A stretch of DNA of 45,178 bases from Pseudodonghicola flavimaris (GCF_030164425.1 NZ_JASNJD010000029.1:1-45178); one strand, 5' to 3'; shown: positions 7,338-16,206, counted from the stretch's first letter. A program made the numbers and translations. The notes: generated from the sequence alone by a model not told the origin.

Positions 7338-8288
7338 ATGGAGAGCTCCGCCGATCAGATGGGCTGGATCGCCAGTTTCCTCGATGCCCAAGCGGCAGAG
7401 CTCGGGGCCGCCACCAACACCCAGCTGGCCTATGGCCGCGACCTGAAGGATTTCGCCGGCTGGCTGACCCGGCGCGGCAGCGATTTCGCCACCGCCGACC
7501 GCGACCTGATCGAAAGCTACCTGGTCGATTGCGATGCCCAGGGGCTGTCGCGCGCGACCCGGGCGCGGCGGTTGTCGGCGATCAAGCAGCTCTACCGCTT
7601 CGCCTTTGAGGAAGGCTGGCGCCCGGACAGTCCGGCGATCCAGATCCGTGGCCCCGGCCGAGACAAGCGGCTGCCAAAGACGCTGGACGTGCCGGAGGTG
7701 GACAAGCTGCTAGCCGCAGCGCGTGAGGTCGGCCGGACCGAGGCCGACCGGCTGCGCAACACCTGCCTGATGGAACTGCTCTATGCCACTGGCATGCGGG
7801 TCAGCGAACTGGTGTCGCTGCCGGTCTCGGCGGCGCGCGGCGATCCACGGATGCTGCTGGTCAAGGGCAAGGGCGGCAAGGAACGTCTGGTGCCGCTATC
7901 GCCGCCGGCGCGGACGGCGCTGGCGATCTGGCTGGCGGAACGCGACGCGGCCGAGGACAAGCGCCGGGCCTCCGGGGCGCCGCCATCGCGGTTCCTGTTC
8001 CCCTCGCGCGGCAAGGCCGGCCACCTGACCCGCACCCGTTTCTACCTGCTGATCAAGGAGCTTGCCGTCGCCGGCGGCGTCGCCCCCGACAAGGTCACGC
8101 CGCACCGGCTCCGGCATGCTTTCGCCACCCATCTGCTGGCCAATGGCGCGGATCTGCGGTCGATCCAGGCGATGCTGGGCCATGCCGATGTCGCCACCAC
8201 CGAGATCTATACCCATGTGCTGGACGAGCGGCTGGCCGATCTGGTGCTGGACCACCACCCGCTGGCCCACCCCGCCGAGGACGACTGA
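7338..8288 (+). CDS. xerD: Tyrosine recombinase XerD
   Basis: Chromosome-dimer resolvase acting with XerC at dif. The 316-aa protein has an N-terminal SAM-like core-binding domain (about 8-95) and a catalytic domain (about 112-305) with all active residues visible: R154 (GMRVSEL), K178 (KGKGGKER), H256 and R259 (PHRLRHAFATHLL), H282 (LGHADVATTEIYTH) and the nucleophile Y291. The HRLRHAFATHLLANGADLRSIQ block is typical of XerC/D rather than of phage integrases, and nothing nearby looks like an integrated element. It could be XerC, but length and context favour XerD. Confidence 0.92.
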   Translation: MESSADQMGWIASFLDAQAAELGAATNTQLAYGRDLKDFAGWLTRRGSDFATADRDLIESYLVDCDAQGLSRATRARRLSAIKQLYRFAFEEGWRPDSPAIQIRGPGRDKRLPKTLDVPEVDKLLAAAREVGRTEADRLRNTCLMELLYATGMRVSELVSLPVSAARGDPRMLLVKGKGGKERLVPLSPPARTALAIWLAERDAAEDKRRASGAPPSRFLFPSRGKAGHLTRTRFYLLIKELAVAGGVAPDKVTPHRLRHAFATHLLANGADLRSIQAMLGHADVATTEIYTHVLDERLADLVLDHHPLAHPAEDD

Positions 8289-8394
8289 ACCACCGCGGAC
8301 CGCAGGCACCCCGCGCGCAGAGGCCCCTTGAACGCAGAGGGCTCCGCCCCCATAACCGTGTCAGACCAAAGAGATAGATCCGATACAGCCACCG

Positions 8395-9702
8395 ATGGAC
8401 AGCCCAGCCCCCCTTCTCGACGCCGCCTTCTGGATCACCGCCGGGGCGATCCTGCTGCTTCTGGTGCTGTCGGGGTTCTTCTCCGGCTCTGAAACCGCGC
8501 TGACCGCCGCCAGTCGCGCCAAGCTGCGCAATCAGGCCGACAAGGGATCGCGCGGCGCCCAGCAGGCGCTGGCGGTGACCGAGGACAACGAACGGCTGAT
8601 CGGCTCGGTGCTGCTCGGCAACAACCTGGTCAACATCCTGGCCGCCTCGCTCGCCACCTCGCTCTTCACCAAGGTGTTCGGCCAGAATGGCGTGGCGCTG
8701 GCCACCCTGGTGATGACGCTGCTGGTGCTGATCTTCGCCGAGGTGCTGCCAAAGACCTATGCGATCACCAATTCCGAAAAGGCCGCCGCCACCGTCGCGC
8801 CAGTGATCCGGCCGATGGTGATGATCTTCTCTCCGGTGGTGGCCGCGGTCCGGCTGATCGTCCGCGGGGTGCTGCGGCTGTTCGGCGTCCGGATCGACGC
8901 CAACAGCCAGATGCTGGCCGTGCGTGAGGAAATCGCCGGCGCGCTGCAGCTCGGCCATTCCGAAGGGGTGGTGGAGAAGGAGGACCGCGACCGTATCCTC
9001 GGCGCGCTGGATCTGAGCGACCGCACCGTCGAAGAGGTGATGCTGCACCGCTCCGGCATCGAGATGGTGGATGCCGCCGCCGATCCTCAGGACATCTTCG
9101 CCCAATGCGTCAACAGCCCGCATACCCGGTTGCCGGTGTTCCGCGACGAGCCGGAAAACATCATCGGGGTGATCCACGCCAAGGATCTGCTGCGGGCGAT
9201 CTATGCCCGGCTGGACAAGGCCCGCGACATGGCCGAGGCGTTTCGCGGCTTTCAGTTCACCGATATGGCGAAACCGCCCTACTTCGTGCCCGAGACCACC
9301 ACGCTGGACGACCAGATGCGGCAGTTCCTGCGCCGCCGGGCGCATTTCGCGCTGGTGGTGGACGAATACGGCTCGCTTCAGGGGCTGATCACGCTGGAGG
9401 ATATCCTGGAGGAGATCGTCGGCGAGATCACCGATGAATTCGACGTCGACGGCGATCACCCGGTGCGCAAATCGGACGACGGCCATTACCTGATCGACGG
9501 CGCGATGACGATCCGCGACCTGAACCGCGCCACCGAATGGCAGCTGCCCGACGACGAAGCCAATACCGTCGCCGGTCTGGTCATCCACGAGGCGCAGATG
9601 ATCCCGACGGTGGGACAGGTGTTCTCCTTCCACAACTTCCGCTTCGAGGTCACCGGCCGCGACGGCAACCGGATCACAAAGCTGAAGATCCGCCCGCTAT
9701 GA
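8395..9702 (+). CDS. CNNM/HlyC-CorC family membrane protein with CBS pair
   Basis: Hemolysin C/CorC-type protein, probably a divalent-cation (Mg or Co) transporter or efflux regulator. The order is a DUF21/CNNM transmembrane domain (about 8-195, with SGFFSGSETALTAASRAKL at the start), a CBS pair (about 205-335, VMLHRSGIEMVDA and PPYFVPETTTLDDQM), and a C-terminal CorC_HlyC domain (about 350-432). The 435-aa length is normal for the membrane-anchored group. Its stop overlaps the start of the MFS gene (ATGA), so they are coupled. Confidence 0.92.
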   Translation: MDSPAPLLDAAFWITAGAILLLLVLSGFFSGSETALTAASRAKLRNQADKGSRGAQQALAVTEDNERLIGSVLLGNNLVNILAASLATSLFTKVFGQNGVALATLVMTLLVLIFAEVLPKTYAITNSEKAAATVAPVIRPMVMIFSPVVAAVRLIVRGVLRLFGVRIDANSQMLAVREEIAGALQLGHSEGVVEKEDRDRILGALDLSDRTVEEVMLHRSGIEMVDAAADPQDIFAQCVNSPHTRLPVFRDEPENIIGVIHAKDLLRAIYARLDKARDMAEAFRGFQFTDMAKPPYFVPETTTLDDQMRQFLRRRAHFALVVDEYGSLQGLITLEDILEEIVGEITDEFDVDGDHPVRKSDDGHYLIDGAMTIRDLNRATEWQLPDDEANTVAGLVIHEAQMIPTVGQVFSFHNFRFEVTGRDGNRITKLKIRPL

Positions 9703-11333
9703 GGCGGCTGTCAGCGGATCTCTGGGGCTGGTTCGATGCCGTCGTGCTCGACCTCGGCCGGCAGATGCGCTGGTCCTTCCTGCCGCCGCTGATGGTCTAT
9801 TTCGCCTATGGCGCCTCCGGCATCACCTCGGTGGTGGGGACCTTCTTCGTCAAGGATTACCTCGATGTCTCCGCCGCCTTCCTGGCGGGGCTCGGGTTCT
9901 GGGTCGGCCTGCCCTGGGCGCTGAAGATGCCGATCGGCCACCTGGTCGATCTGATGTGGCGCTGGAAATGGGTGCTGGTGTTCCTCGGCGCCGGGCTGAT
10001 CGCCGCCAGCTTCACCATCATGTACGGGCTCGCCACCCGGGTCGCCTGGATGCCTGGCATGATGCCGGTCACCGCCTGGTTCGTCCTCGCCTCGCTGCTG
10101 TCGCCCTGCGGCTACGTGCTGCAGGACGCGGTGGCAGACGCGCTCTCGGTCGAGGCGGTGCCGAAACACGACGCGACCGGACAACCGCTCGACGAGGCGA
10201 CGACACGGGCGCTGCACACCACCATGCAAACGCTGGGCCGGGTGGCACTGATCGGGGCGCTGTCGGCAGTGGCGGCGCTGAACATCACCCTGTTCTCCGG
10301 TATCGAGACCCTGCCGGAGGCCGCCAAGGGCGCCGTCTACGGCCGCATCTACCTGATGGGACTGGCGATCCCGGTGATCTCGGTCTCAGGCGTGCTGCTG
10401 GCCAAATGGCAGCAGAACCAGCAGATCGCGGCGCTGATCGCCAACGGCCAGTCGCGCGCCGAAGCGGAGGCGCATTTCGCCCCAGATGGCGGCGCGGTGA
10501 CGCCCAACTGGTCCTATTTCATCGGCGGCGGCCTCTTCGTGGCGATATCGGTCGGTCTCGGCCTCTCTGACGTTCCCTACGCGCAGGAGATGATCTTCAC
10601 CGGGTCACTGGCCATCGTGCTCTATCTGATGCGCCAGCTGATTGCGGTGCTGGAACCGGCCAAGGCCCGCGCGCTGGTCGGCACCGCGATCATCATCTTC
10701 GTGTTCCGCGCCACGCCGCTGCCCGGCGCCGGGGCGACCTGGTTCACCATCGACCAGCTCGGCTTCGACCAGCAGTTCCTGGCGATCCTGTCGCTGCTGA
10801 CCTCGGTTCTGACACTGGCGGGCATGTTCGTGCTGCGGCCGCTGATGGCCAATCACAGCATCGTCTTCATCGTGATGCTGCTGACGCTGGCTGGCGGGCT
10901 TCTGTCGCTGCCCAACATCGGGCTGTTCTACGGCATCCAGAGCTGGACTGCCGCCCATACCGGCGGCGTCGTCGATGCCCGGTTCATCGCCATTCTGGAC
11001 ACCGCGATGGAAAGCCCACTGGGTCAGGTGGCGATGATCCCGATGCTGGCCTGGATCGCCCGCAACGCCCCGGATAATCTCAAGGCCACCTTCTTCGCGG
11101 TGATGGCCTCCTTCACCAATCTGGCGCTCTCGGCCAGCAGCCTGGGCACCAAATACCTCAACCAGCTGTTCACCGTCACCCGCGAGGTCACGGCTCCCGA
11201 CGGCAGCCTGCAGACACCGGCGGATTATTCACAACTGGGCTGGCTGCTGATCGCCGTGGCGGTGATCGGGGTGATCGGGCCGCTGATCGCGGTGGCGCTG
11301 GTACAAAGATCCCGGCTGCGGACGGCGGATTGA
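9699..11333 (+). CDS. MFS transporter, BT1 (folate-biopterin transporter) type
   Basis: Integral membrane carrier of 544 aa with about 12 hydrophobic segments. The start is ATG 9699, whose A-T-G-A overlaps the stop of the preceding gene; a longer in-frame reading from 9537 would run through the CorC gene. Features matching the BT1 family are the early block YFAYGASGITSVVGTFFVKD, the central MPIGHLVDLM and the late ATFFAVMASFTNLALSASS followed by LGTKYLNQLF. A cytoplasmic loop with KWQQNQQ lies mid-protein. The transported compound is unknown; folate or pterin is the family precedent. Confidence 0.8.
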   Translation: MRRLSADLWGWFDAVVLDLGRQMRWSFLPPLMVYFAYGASGITSVVGTFFVKDYLDVSAAFLAGLGFWVGLPWALKMPIGHLVDLMWRWKWVLVFLGAGLIAASFTIMYGLATRVAWMPGMMPVTAWFVLASLLSPCGYVLQDAVADALSVEAVPKHDATGQPLDEATTRALHTTMQTLGRVALIGALSAVAALNITLFSGIETLPEAAKGAVYGRIYLMGLAIPVISVSGVLLAKWQQNQQIAALIANGQSRAEAEAHFAPDGGAVTPNWSYFIGGGLFVAISVGLGLSDVPYAQEMIFTGSLAIVLYLMRQLIAVLEPAKARALVGTAIIIFVFRATPLPGAGATWFTIDQLGFDQQFLAILSLLTSVLTLAGMFVLRPLMANHSIVFIVMLLTLAGGLLSLPNIGLFYGIQSWTAAHTGGVVDARFIAILDTAMESPLGQVAMIPMLAWIARNAPDNLKATFFAVMASFTNLALSASSLGTKYLNQLFTVTREVTAPDGSLQTPADYSQLGWLLIAVAVIGVIGPLIAVALVQRSRLRTAD

Positions 11334-11361
11334 TCGCCGCGCGCGCCTGGTGGTGCAGGTC

Positions 11362-11395
11362 GGCCGCGGGCTGAGGCGCCCCTCTGCCCGCGGCC
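11362..11395. terminator. Long inverted repeat between convergent genes
   Basis: GGCCGCGGGC and GCCCGCGGCC form a perfect 10-bp stem with a 14-base loop in the 67-bp gap between the MFS gene and the convergent RTX gene. There is no T-run on either side, so it may stop transcription weakly from both directions or protect mRNA ends. Confidence 0.45.
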
Positions 11396-11400
11396 TCAGA

Positions 11401-13128
11401 TCAGAAAGCGCCCCAGTCGTCCCGGAAGTCGCTGAAATCGCTGATGCCGTTCACACGCAGCACATCGCCATCGCCGAAGTCGAAGATCAGCGCCGCCTTC
11501 GCCTCGGTCACGATATCGGCCAGCTTGTCATTGGTGATCCGGCCCGGCATCAGGTCCTTGTCGAACAACACCCGGTCGGTGTCATCGGCGAAGTCCAGGA
11601 TCTTGTCCTTGCCGCTGCCGAGGCCGAAGACAAAGACGTCCTTGCCCCCGCCGCCCTTCAGCACATCGTTGTCGGCGCCCCCGTCCAGACGATCATTGCC
11701 GGCCCCTGCCAGGATCTTGTCCTTGCCCCCGCCGCCGTCGATACGGTCCTTACGAGCGCCGGTATCGAACACCTCATCGGCCGAGGTGCCGAAGAGATCC
11801 TGCGCCTTCTTGGCCCCGTAGGCGCCGATCTTCAGCACCTGCGCCTTGACCGACAGGCCGCTGTCGTCGCCGGTCTCCGACTCCCAGGTGATCGCGACAT
11901 TGCCGTTCTTCAGCGTGTCGATCGCCGGATCCGCCTGATCCCCCTTGGTGGTGGCATTCACCACCTGGGCCTTGCCCAAACGCACACCGTCGGCATCGAA
12001 CCGCTGCGCCATGATGGCGCTGCCGTTGCCGTCGGCATCGCCGCCCGCGACCCAGGTGACCATGAATCCGCCATCCTTCAGCGCGGTGATCTCGGCGTGA
12101 TCCTGATCCTCGCCGCTGTCGGAATGCACCTGGATGACCGGAGAGGCTTCCTTCAGCGTCTTCTTGCTGAAGATCTGCGCATAGACATCCGTTTGTGCCG
12201 ATTTGCCGCTGCCGGTGGTCTCGGTCCAGGTGATGGCGAACTGCTTGCCCACGAGCATGACCACCCGCGGATCGGAGGCCGCGCCGGTGGTGCCGGAGCC
12301 CTCCAGCACGAAGCGTTCGCTCAGATCGAAGGCCAGGCCCTGCACCCGGGGTTCCTCGAACAGCTGAAACTGGATGATCCCGTCCGCCCCTTCGGCATCC
12401 GCGGCGAGGGTCCCCACCACCAGGATATTTTCATCATCGAACTGCGCCAGATCGCCGAAATTGGTGGCGCCGCGCGGGAAAACTTCGGTGTCCATGTAAT
12501 TACGGGACCATTGGCCATTCGTCGGCAACCGATAGGTATTGGCGGTATATTCATCGACGGTGAACTGGAATTCCGCGTGCAGGTAATCACGCACGTAATA
12601 GCCGGTGGCGAACATGTCGCCCCCCAGCGAAATCACCCGCGGTTCCAGCGCGTCCTGCCCCTCGGCTTCGGGATCGGTGCGGCCATAGCGGACGCGTTCG
12701 AAATTGTAGTATTCTTCGCCATCCCCGTCGCCGTCGAAGCCGAAGGTCTTGGACCGCGTGCGGATGTTATCCGCCTCGTAATCGCGTGAGACCGGCAGTT
12801 CGTCGCGGTTGATGTTGGTTTCGCTCCAGATCGCGTCGGTCTGCCACACCCAGGAGCCCTGACCGGCGCGATTGAAAGCGACATCGGGGTTTTCCTGGTC
12901 GCCGACGGTCATGTCGTTGATGCGGAATTCGCCATCCACCATCGCGCCCAGGGCGCCGAAAGTCTGGCCGTAGATGCCGTAGCCATCGCCATCCTGGCCC
13001 TTGCTTTCCCAGACGATCTGAAACCCGCCGGTTTTCGGGTTGGCCGCAATGGCAGGATCGCCCTGGTGGCTTTTGCTATAGGTGTTCACCTGAATTTCGT
13101 CACCAATAGCCTTAAATGAAGACGCCAT
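11401..13128 (-). CDS. RTX-type calcium-binding secreted protein, 575 aa
   Basis: Probable type I secreted protein. The ATG at 13128 is preferred (GAAAGGGGAACG just upstream); an upstream GTG at 13146 is in frame. There is no Sec signal peptide, as expected for RTX proteins. Residues from about 15 to 455 contain repeated segments built around DPAIA...GGFQIVWES, DPRVVML...QFAITWTE and DPAIDTL...NVAITWES, like the FG-GAP/beta-propeller-type repeats seen in marine RTX proteins. Glycine-Asp nonapeptides (GGGGKDKILAGAGNDRLDGG and next repeats) lie at about 480-520, followed by a DxDF-rich C-terminal secretion region. The N-terminal function is unknown. No type I secretion genes are in the window. 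Confidence 0.85.
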   Translation of the reverse strand: MASSFKAIGDEIQVNTYSKSHQGDPAIAANPKTGGFQIVWESKGQDGDGYGIYGQTFGALGAMVDGEFRINDMTVGDQENPDVAFNRAGQGSWVWQTDAIWSETNINRDELPVSRDYEADNIRTRSKTFGFDGDGDGEEYYNFERVRYGRTDPEAEGQDALEPRVISLGGDMFATGYYVRDYLHAEFQFTVDEYTANTYRLPTNGQWSRNYMDTEVFPRGATNFGDLAQFDDENILVVGTLAADAEGADGIIQFQLFEEPRVQGLAFDLSERFVLEGSGTTGAASDPRVVMLVGKQFAITWTETTGSGKSAQTDVYAQIFSKKTLKEASPVIQVHSDSGEDQDHAEITALKDGGFMVTWVAGGDADGNGSAIMAQRFDADGVRLGKAQVVNATTKGDQADPAIDTLKNGNVAITWESETGDDSGLSVKAQVLKIGAYGAKKAQDLFGTSADEVFDTGARKDRIDGGGGKDKILAGAGNDRLDGGADNDVLKGGGGKDVFVFGLGSGKDKILDFADDTDRVLFDKDLMPGRITNDKLADIVTEAKAALIFDFGDGDVLRVNGISDFSDFRDDWGAF

Positions 13129-13175
13129 AACGCGTTCCCCTTTCAATCAATACACAAGAATAAATTTGCCCGAAG

Positions 13176-13199
13176 GCATAAAAAAAGGCCTTTTAATGC
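13176..13199 (-). terminator. A+T-rich hairpin downstream of the DUF2254 gene
   Basis: A dyad centred on AAAAGGCCTTTT and closed by GCAT/ATGC lies between the DUF2254 stop and the RTX start. On the minus strand the right half is a run of seven T residues, as in an intrinsic terminator, although the stem is short and A+T-rich. It would separate the DUF2254 gene from the RTX gene. Confidence 0.45.
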
Positions 13200-13241
13200 G
13201 CCGAACTTTTCAGGCGTATGCGGCCCTGTCAACCCGTTCCG

Positions 13242-14531
13242 TCAGGTCGGGAGGTCGCAGACAGGCACTGCCGCGCCCCAACAGCGCCGGCCCATCGCCT
13301 CCACATGCGCCGCCAGCGCCTCGCGGTCGACCTCATGCGGTAGCGCCTCCATCGCCCGGCGCAGCGCCAGCTCCCGGGTCTGGCGCGCCGCCTCTGCCAG
13401 TGCCGGATCGGGATGATGCTCCAGCCCCGACAACCGCGACTGCAGAACCTTCTGCACCTCCAGCACCGCGGCGCCGTCCCGCGCGATCAGGCCGAAGGGC
13501 TCGGCCACCAGCGGCGCCGGGTCCAGCGGCGGCAGATAGAGGCCGGGATAGCGCGGCTGTGCCTCCGGTGCCTCCTGCGGGGCCAGCCAGCTTTCCAGCA
13601 CCCGGGTGATCCGGTCGATCATGTCGATCACCGTACCGCCGTCGTTCACCCCGGGCGACAGCGCCTTCGATCCGATCTCGGCCAGTACATGCAGGCCGAA
13701 GCCCGGGTCCTGCTCGATATCGCGCATCGAACCGATCTGCACGTTGCCCAGCACCGCCTCTGCCAGCTCGGCATCGGTCACCTGGGCGATCACCTCGCCG
13801 CGCGAGACATACTCACCCACCCCCTTGAGGACATAGACCACGCCACCGCAACCGCGCGCATGGGCGTCGATGGCCGCGGCGAACACCCGTTCGACATAGC
13901 CCGAGCGCGGCGCAGTCACGTCGATGACGTTCTCCGGCACCACCAGTTCGGCGCTCAGCTCCCGGGCGCCCAGACAGGGCGCGGCCATCCGGCGCCGAAA
14001 TGCCCGCAAGGTCTGATCGGTGATCCGTCCGGCGATATCGGACAGGCTGCCCATGGTCTGCAGCCGGATCATCCAGCGCAGCAGCATCACCACGACCAGC
14101 ACGATCACCAGCAGCGTCATCCCGAAGAGCACGACGATATCGCGATCCGCGAAGAACCGGGTCGACCGCAACACGATCGAGCAAAGCGCATAGACGAAGG
14201 CGCCAACGAAAGTCGCCAGAACCATCTGCGTGGCGTTGTCGCGCAGCTGGATGCGATGCGCCCGCGGGGTCCATTGCGACGAGATTGCGCGGTAGACCGA
14301 AACCATGACCGACAGCGAAAAGGTGGTGACCGCCAGCATCGAGCTGCTGAGGATATCCAGCAGCTGATCGACCGACTGCGCCCCCACCAGCCGATCCAGC
14401 CCATGCGGCAGCACCGGCCCCAGCAGCTTGGCCGCCAGCACCGCGACGATGCTCAGAACCGAAATCCCGGCAACCCGGAACCACAGGGTGCGCCAGATCA
14501 GCAGCCAGCGTTGCACGAGCGTTGTCAGCAT
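13242..14531 (-). CDS. DUF2254 membrane protein
   Basis: Inner-membrane protein of unknown function. ATG 14531 is chosen because AGGAGGGCGAGG stands directly before it; an in-frame ATG at 14579 lacks a clear ribosome-binding site. About four transmembrane segments occupy residues 15-170, followed by a soluble domain with VPENVIDVTAPRSGYVERV and the family signature GSKALSPGVNDGGTVIDMIDR. That signature is characteristic of DUF2254. The length of 429 aa is normal. Genes around it give no functional hint. Confidence 0.85.
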   Translation of the reverse strand: MLTTLVQRWLLIWRTLWFRVAGISVLSIVAVLAAKLLGPVLPHGLDRLVGAQSVDQLLDILSSSMLAVTTFSLSVMVSVYRAISSQWTPRAHRIQLRDNATQMVLATFVGAFVYALCSIVLRSTRFFADRDIVVLFGMTLLVIVLVVVMLLRWMIRLQTMGSLSDIAGRITDQTLRAFRRRMAAPCLGARELSAELVVPENVIDVTAPRSGYVERVFAAAIDAHARGCGGVVYVLKGVGEYVSRGEVIAQVTDAELAEAVLGNVQIGSMRDIEQDPGFGLHVLAEIGSKALSPGVNDGGTVIDMIDRITRVLESWLAPQEAPEAQPRYPGLYLPPLDPAPLVAEPFGLIARDGAAVLEVQKVLQSRLSGLEHHPDPALAEAARQTRELALRRAMEALPHEVDREALAAHVEAMGRRCWGAAVPVCDLPT

Positions 14532-14630
14532 CCTCGCCCTCCTGGCCGCCAGCATGACCGGGCGACGGCAGAAGGACAAGCCGGCGGATCGGCCCGGCGC
14601 GACATGTGCCGGGATGCCTCGGTCGCTCGA

Positions 14631-14879
14631 TCAGCCGTTACAGGCGCAGCCCGGCCCGACGCGGCAGCTCTTGCTCTTGCTGATACAGCTGTTGCCGCAA
14701 GCCTTGCCCTTCTTGCAGATCTTGCAGCAGGCGGCAGCCACCACCGGCGGTGCCGCAAGCTCATGAATACGGCCGATGAAACCCGTCGCCGGTGCGTTCA
14801 CCGGCGCCAGCGGCGCCGCCGGCGCGCCCGACACCGAAACCATGGCCAAAACAGTCGCGAAAATAGCTCTCCTCAGCAT
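14631..14879 (-). CDS. Secreted 8-cysteine mini-protein, 82 aa
   Basis: The start is ATG 14879, with a strong GGGAGGAGG just upstream. Residues 1-22 are a signal peptide (MLRRAIFATVLAMVSVSG). The mature part has a Pro/Ala-rich linker and a C-terminal cysteine module CCKICKKGKACGNSCI plus SKSCRVGPGCACNG, with eight cysteines over 30 residues. From memory, the GKACG(D/N)SCI pattern recurs in small bacterial exported proteins of unknown role. It may fold through disulfides or bind metal; neither is proven. It is upstream of, and on the same strand as, the DUF2254 gene. Confidence 0.75.
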   Translation of the reverse strand: MLRRAIFATVLAMVSVSGAPAAPLAPVNAPATGFIGRIHELAAPPVVAAACCKICKKGKACGNSCISKSKSCRVGPGCACNG

Positions 14880-14965
14880 TTCGCCTCCTCCCACTCTCGA
14901 CAACGATACATTCGCAATCGAAATTCACTCAACCAATAGATGAAAAATAAATCAATTCGGAAATG

Positions 14966-14992
14966 AAAAAGGCCGGCGCGCAGGCGCCGGCC
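14966..14992 (-). terminator. Intrinsic terminator of the FMN reductase gene
   Basis: GGCCGGCGC and GCGCCGGCC form a perfect 9-bp stem with a 4-base loop (14971-14992). On the minus strand it is followed by TTTTTCATTT. It lies 53 bases after the stop of the FMN reductase gene and separates it from the small cysteine-rich gene. Confidence 0.88.
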
Positions 14993-15045
14993 TCGGGAAG
15001 CATCGGAAGCTTCGGTGCGGGGCACCGCGCCCCCTGGCGATGCGA

Positions 15046-15609
15046 TCAGCCGCGCATCGGTTTCAGCGCTTCGGCCCATTTGGCCAGCTCGCCGAGCGTC
15101 GCGTTCATGCCGTCGGTCATCGGCTCGTTCGGTTCGACCACGCCATCCTTGACGAACTGCGGGAAGAACGGCACCGGCACCACCTGCGGCAGCGGCATCA
15201 TCTGCAGGTTCGACATCAGCAGGCGCAGTTCCTGCGCCGCGCGCAGCCCGCCCGAGACATAGGCATAGCTGACCGTCGCCGCCGGCTTGTAGCGCCATTC
15301 CTGCGACAGGCACTGAAGCGCGTTCACCAGCGACGCCGGCGGGAAGTAGTCGTATTCCGGGGTCACGAACACGAAGGCATCGGCGTCATCGATGACGGCG
15401 CTCCAGGCCTTGGTGTGGTCATGTTCATATTGCTTCATCGCCGGGTGGTTCGGCTCGTCCAGCAGCGGCAGGTTGAAGCTGGCCAGATCCACCAGCTCCA
15501 CGTCAAAGCCGCCAAAGGCTTCCGCAGCTTTCGCCGCCCAGTCGCCGATCACCGGGCCAGCACGTCCCGGACGGGTCGCGCCGATGATTACTTTCAGTTT
15601 CAGAGTCAT
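15046..15609 (-). CDS. NADPH-dependent FMN reductase (flavodoxin-like)
   Basis: Cytoplasmic flavoprotein of the NADPH-dependent FMN reductase/SsuE-like superfamily, giving quinone or flavin reduction. The 187-aa protein has the phosphate-binding start IIGATRPGRAGPVIGDWA, and FVTPEYDYFPPASLVNAL, the family motif around the isoalloxazine site. It is divergently transcribed from an HxlR regulator across a 186-bp gap with two dyads built from the same half-site, as often seen for stress-induced quinone reductases. It ends at a strong terminator, so it is a single-gene unit. Confidence 0.9.
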   Translation of the reverse strand: MTLKLKVIIGATRPGRAGPVIGDWAAKAAEAFGGFDVELVDLASFNLPLLDEPNHPAMKQYEHDHTKAWSAVIDDADAFVFVTPEYDYFPPASLVNALQCLSQEWRYKPAATVSYAYVSGGLRAAQELRLLMSNLQMMPLPQVVPVPFFPQFVKDGVVEPNEPMTDGMNATLGELAKWAEALKPMRG

Positions 15610-15713
15610 ATGTTTGGTCCTTTATCTTAACGTTCCGGATAAGCCCGGACCCGGACCGGCGGCCGCCGGAGGAGGCTGCGACCAGATGGGTCTTGGTGCA
15701 GAACTGAAACTCA

Positions 15714-15730
15714 GGTATCGTCAGGATACC
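15714..15730. promoter_or_regulatory. Candidate HxlR operator 1
   Basis: GGTATC-GTCAG-GATACC is a perfect inverted repeat in the FMN reductase/HxlR intergenic region. It lies about 105 bases upstream of the reductase start and 66 bases upstream of the hxlR start. The same hexamer recurs in a second dyad at 15779-15791. Confidence 0.5.
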
Positions 15731-15778
15731 GGCGCGAAAATAGGCTTTTGCCTGCCCGCTGCAAGACGGAACATTTCT

Positions 15779-15791
15779 GATACCTGGTATC
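15779..15791. promoter_or_regulatory. Candidate HxlR operator 2
   Basis: GATACC-T-GGTATC is a perfect 13-bp palindrome ending 4 bases before the HxlR start codon. Binding here would block the regulator's own expression. Half-sites match operator 1 in the reverse arrangement. Confidence 0.5.
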
Positions 15792-15795
15792 CCCG

Positions 15796-16206
15796 ATGAA
15801 ACCGCATCCGAACCCGGACGCCCTTCCGGCGCGCGATCACCCGCACTGCATGGCGATGCGCGACCTGCTGCAGAAAATCAGCAGCAAGTGGACCACGCTG
15901 ATCGTGACCCACCTGGAGCCCGGCCCCAAACGCTTTACCGAACTGAAACGCGGCATCGGCATCACCCAGAAATCCCTCACCGCCTCGCTGCGCGATCTGG
16001 AGCGTGACGGGCTGGTGGAACGGGTGGTGACGCCGACGATCCCGCCGCGGGTCGACTATGCCCTGACGCCGCTGGGGCGCACCCTGCTGGAGCCACTGCG
16101 GGTGCTGACCGCCTGGGCAGTGGAAAAAGCCCCGGAGGTCGCCACCGCCCGCGCCCACTATGCCGCCCGGACCGCACCGAAGGCGGCCTCCCGCGGGGAC
16201 ACCTGA
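15796..16206 (+). CDS. HxlR family transcriptional regulator
   Basis: Dimeric winged-helix regulator, a family often sensing electrophiles, quinones or redox state. The 136-aa protein has the HxlR core over about 18-115: C19 in HPHCMAMRDLL sits at the position of the redox-sensing cysteine of many members. It is followed by SSKWTTLIVTHLEPGPKRFTE, then ITQKSLTASLRDLERDGLV (recognition helix), then TIPPRVDYALTPLG (wing). It is divergent from the FMN reductase, which is its most likely target. Confidence 0.92.
   Translation: MKPHPNPDALPARDHPHCMAMRDLLQKISSKWTTLIVTHLEPGPKRFTELKRGIGITQKSLTASLRDLERDGLVERVVTPTIPPRVDYALTPLGRTLLEPLRVLTAWAVEKAPEVATARAHYAARTAPKAASRGDT

Noticed and set aside
5796-7391. 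A 531-codon minus-strand frame opposite the exported protein near xerD
   Set aside because: Gln-, Arg- and Gly-rich composition typical of the antisense of high-G+C genes; the plus-strand gene has a signal peptide and overlaps its neighbours properly.
7338-8288. Tyrosine recombinase as a sign of a mobile island
   Set aside because: The sequence pattern and neighbourhood fit the housekeeping XerD; no attachment repeats, tRNA or phage genes are visible.
13413-14939. A 508-codon plus-strand frame across the DUF2254 and cysteine-rich genes
   Set aside because: Composition is His-, Gln- and Arg-rich antisense; both minus-strand genes have good start signals and recognisable features.
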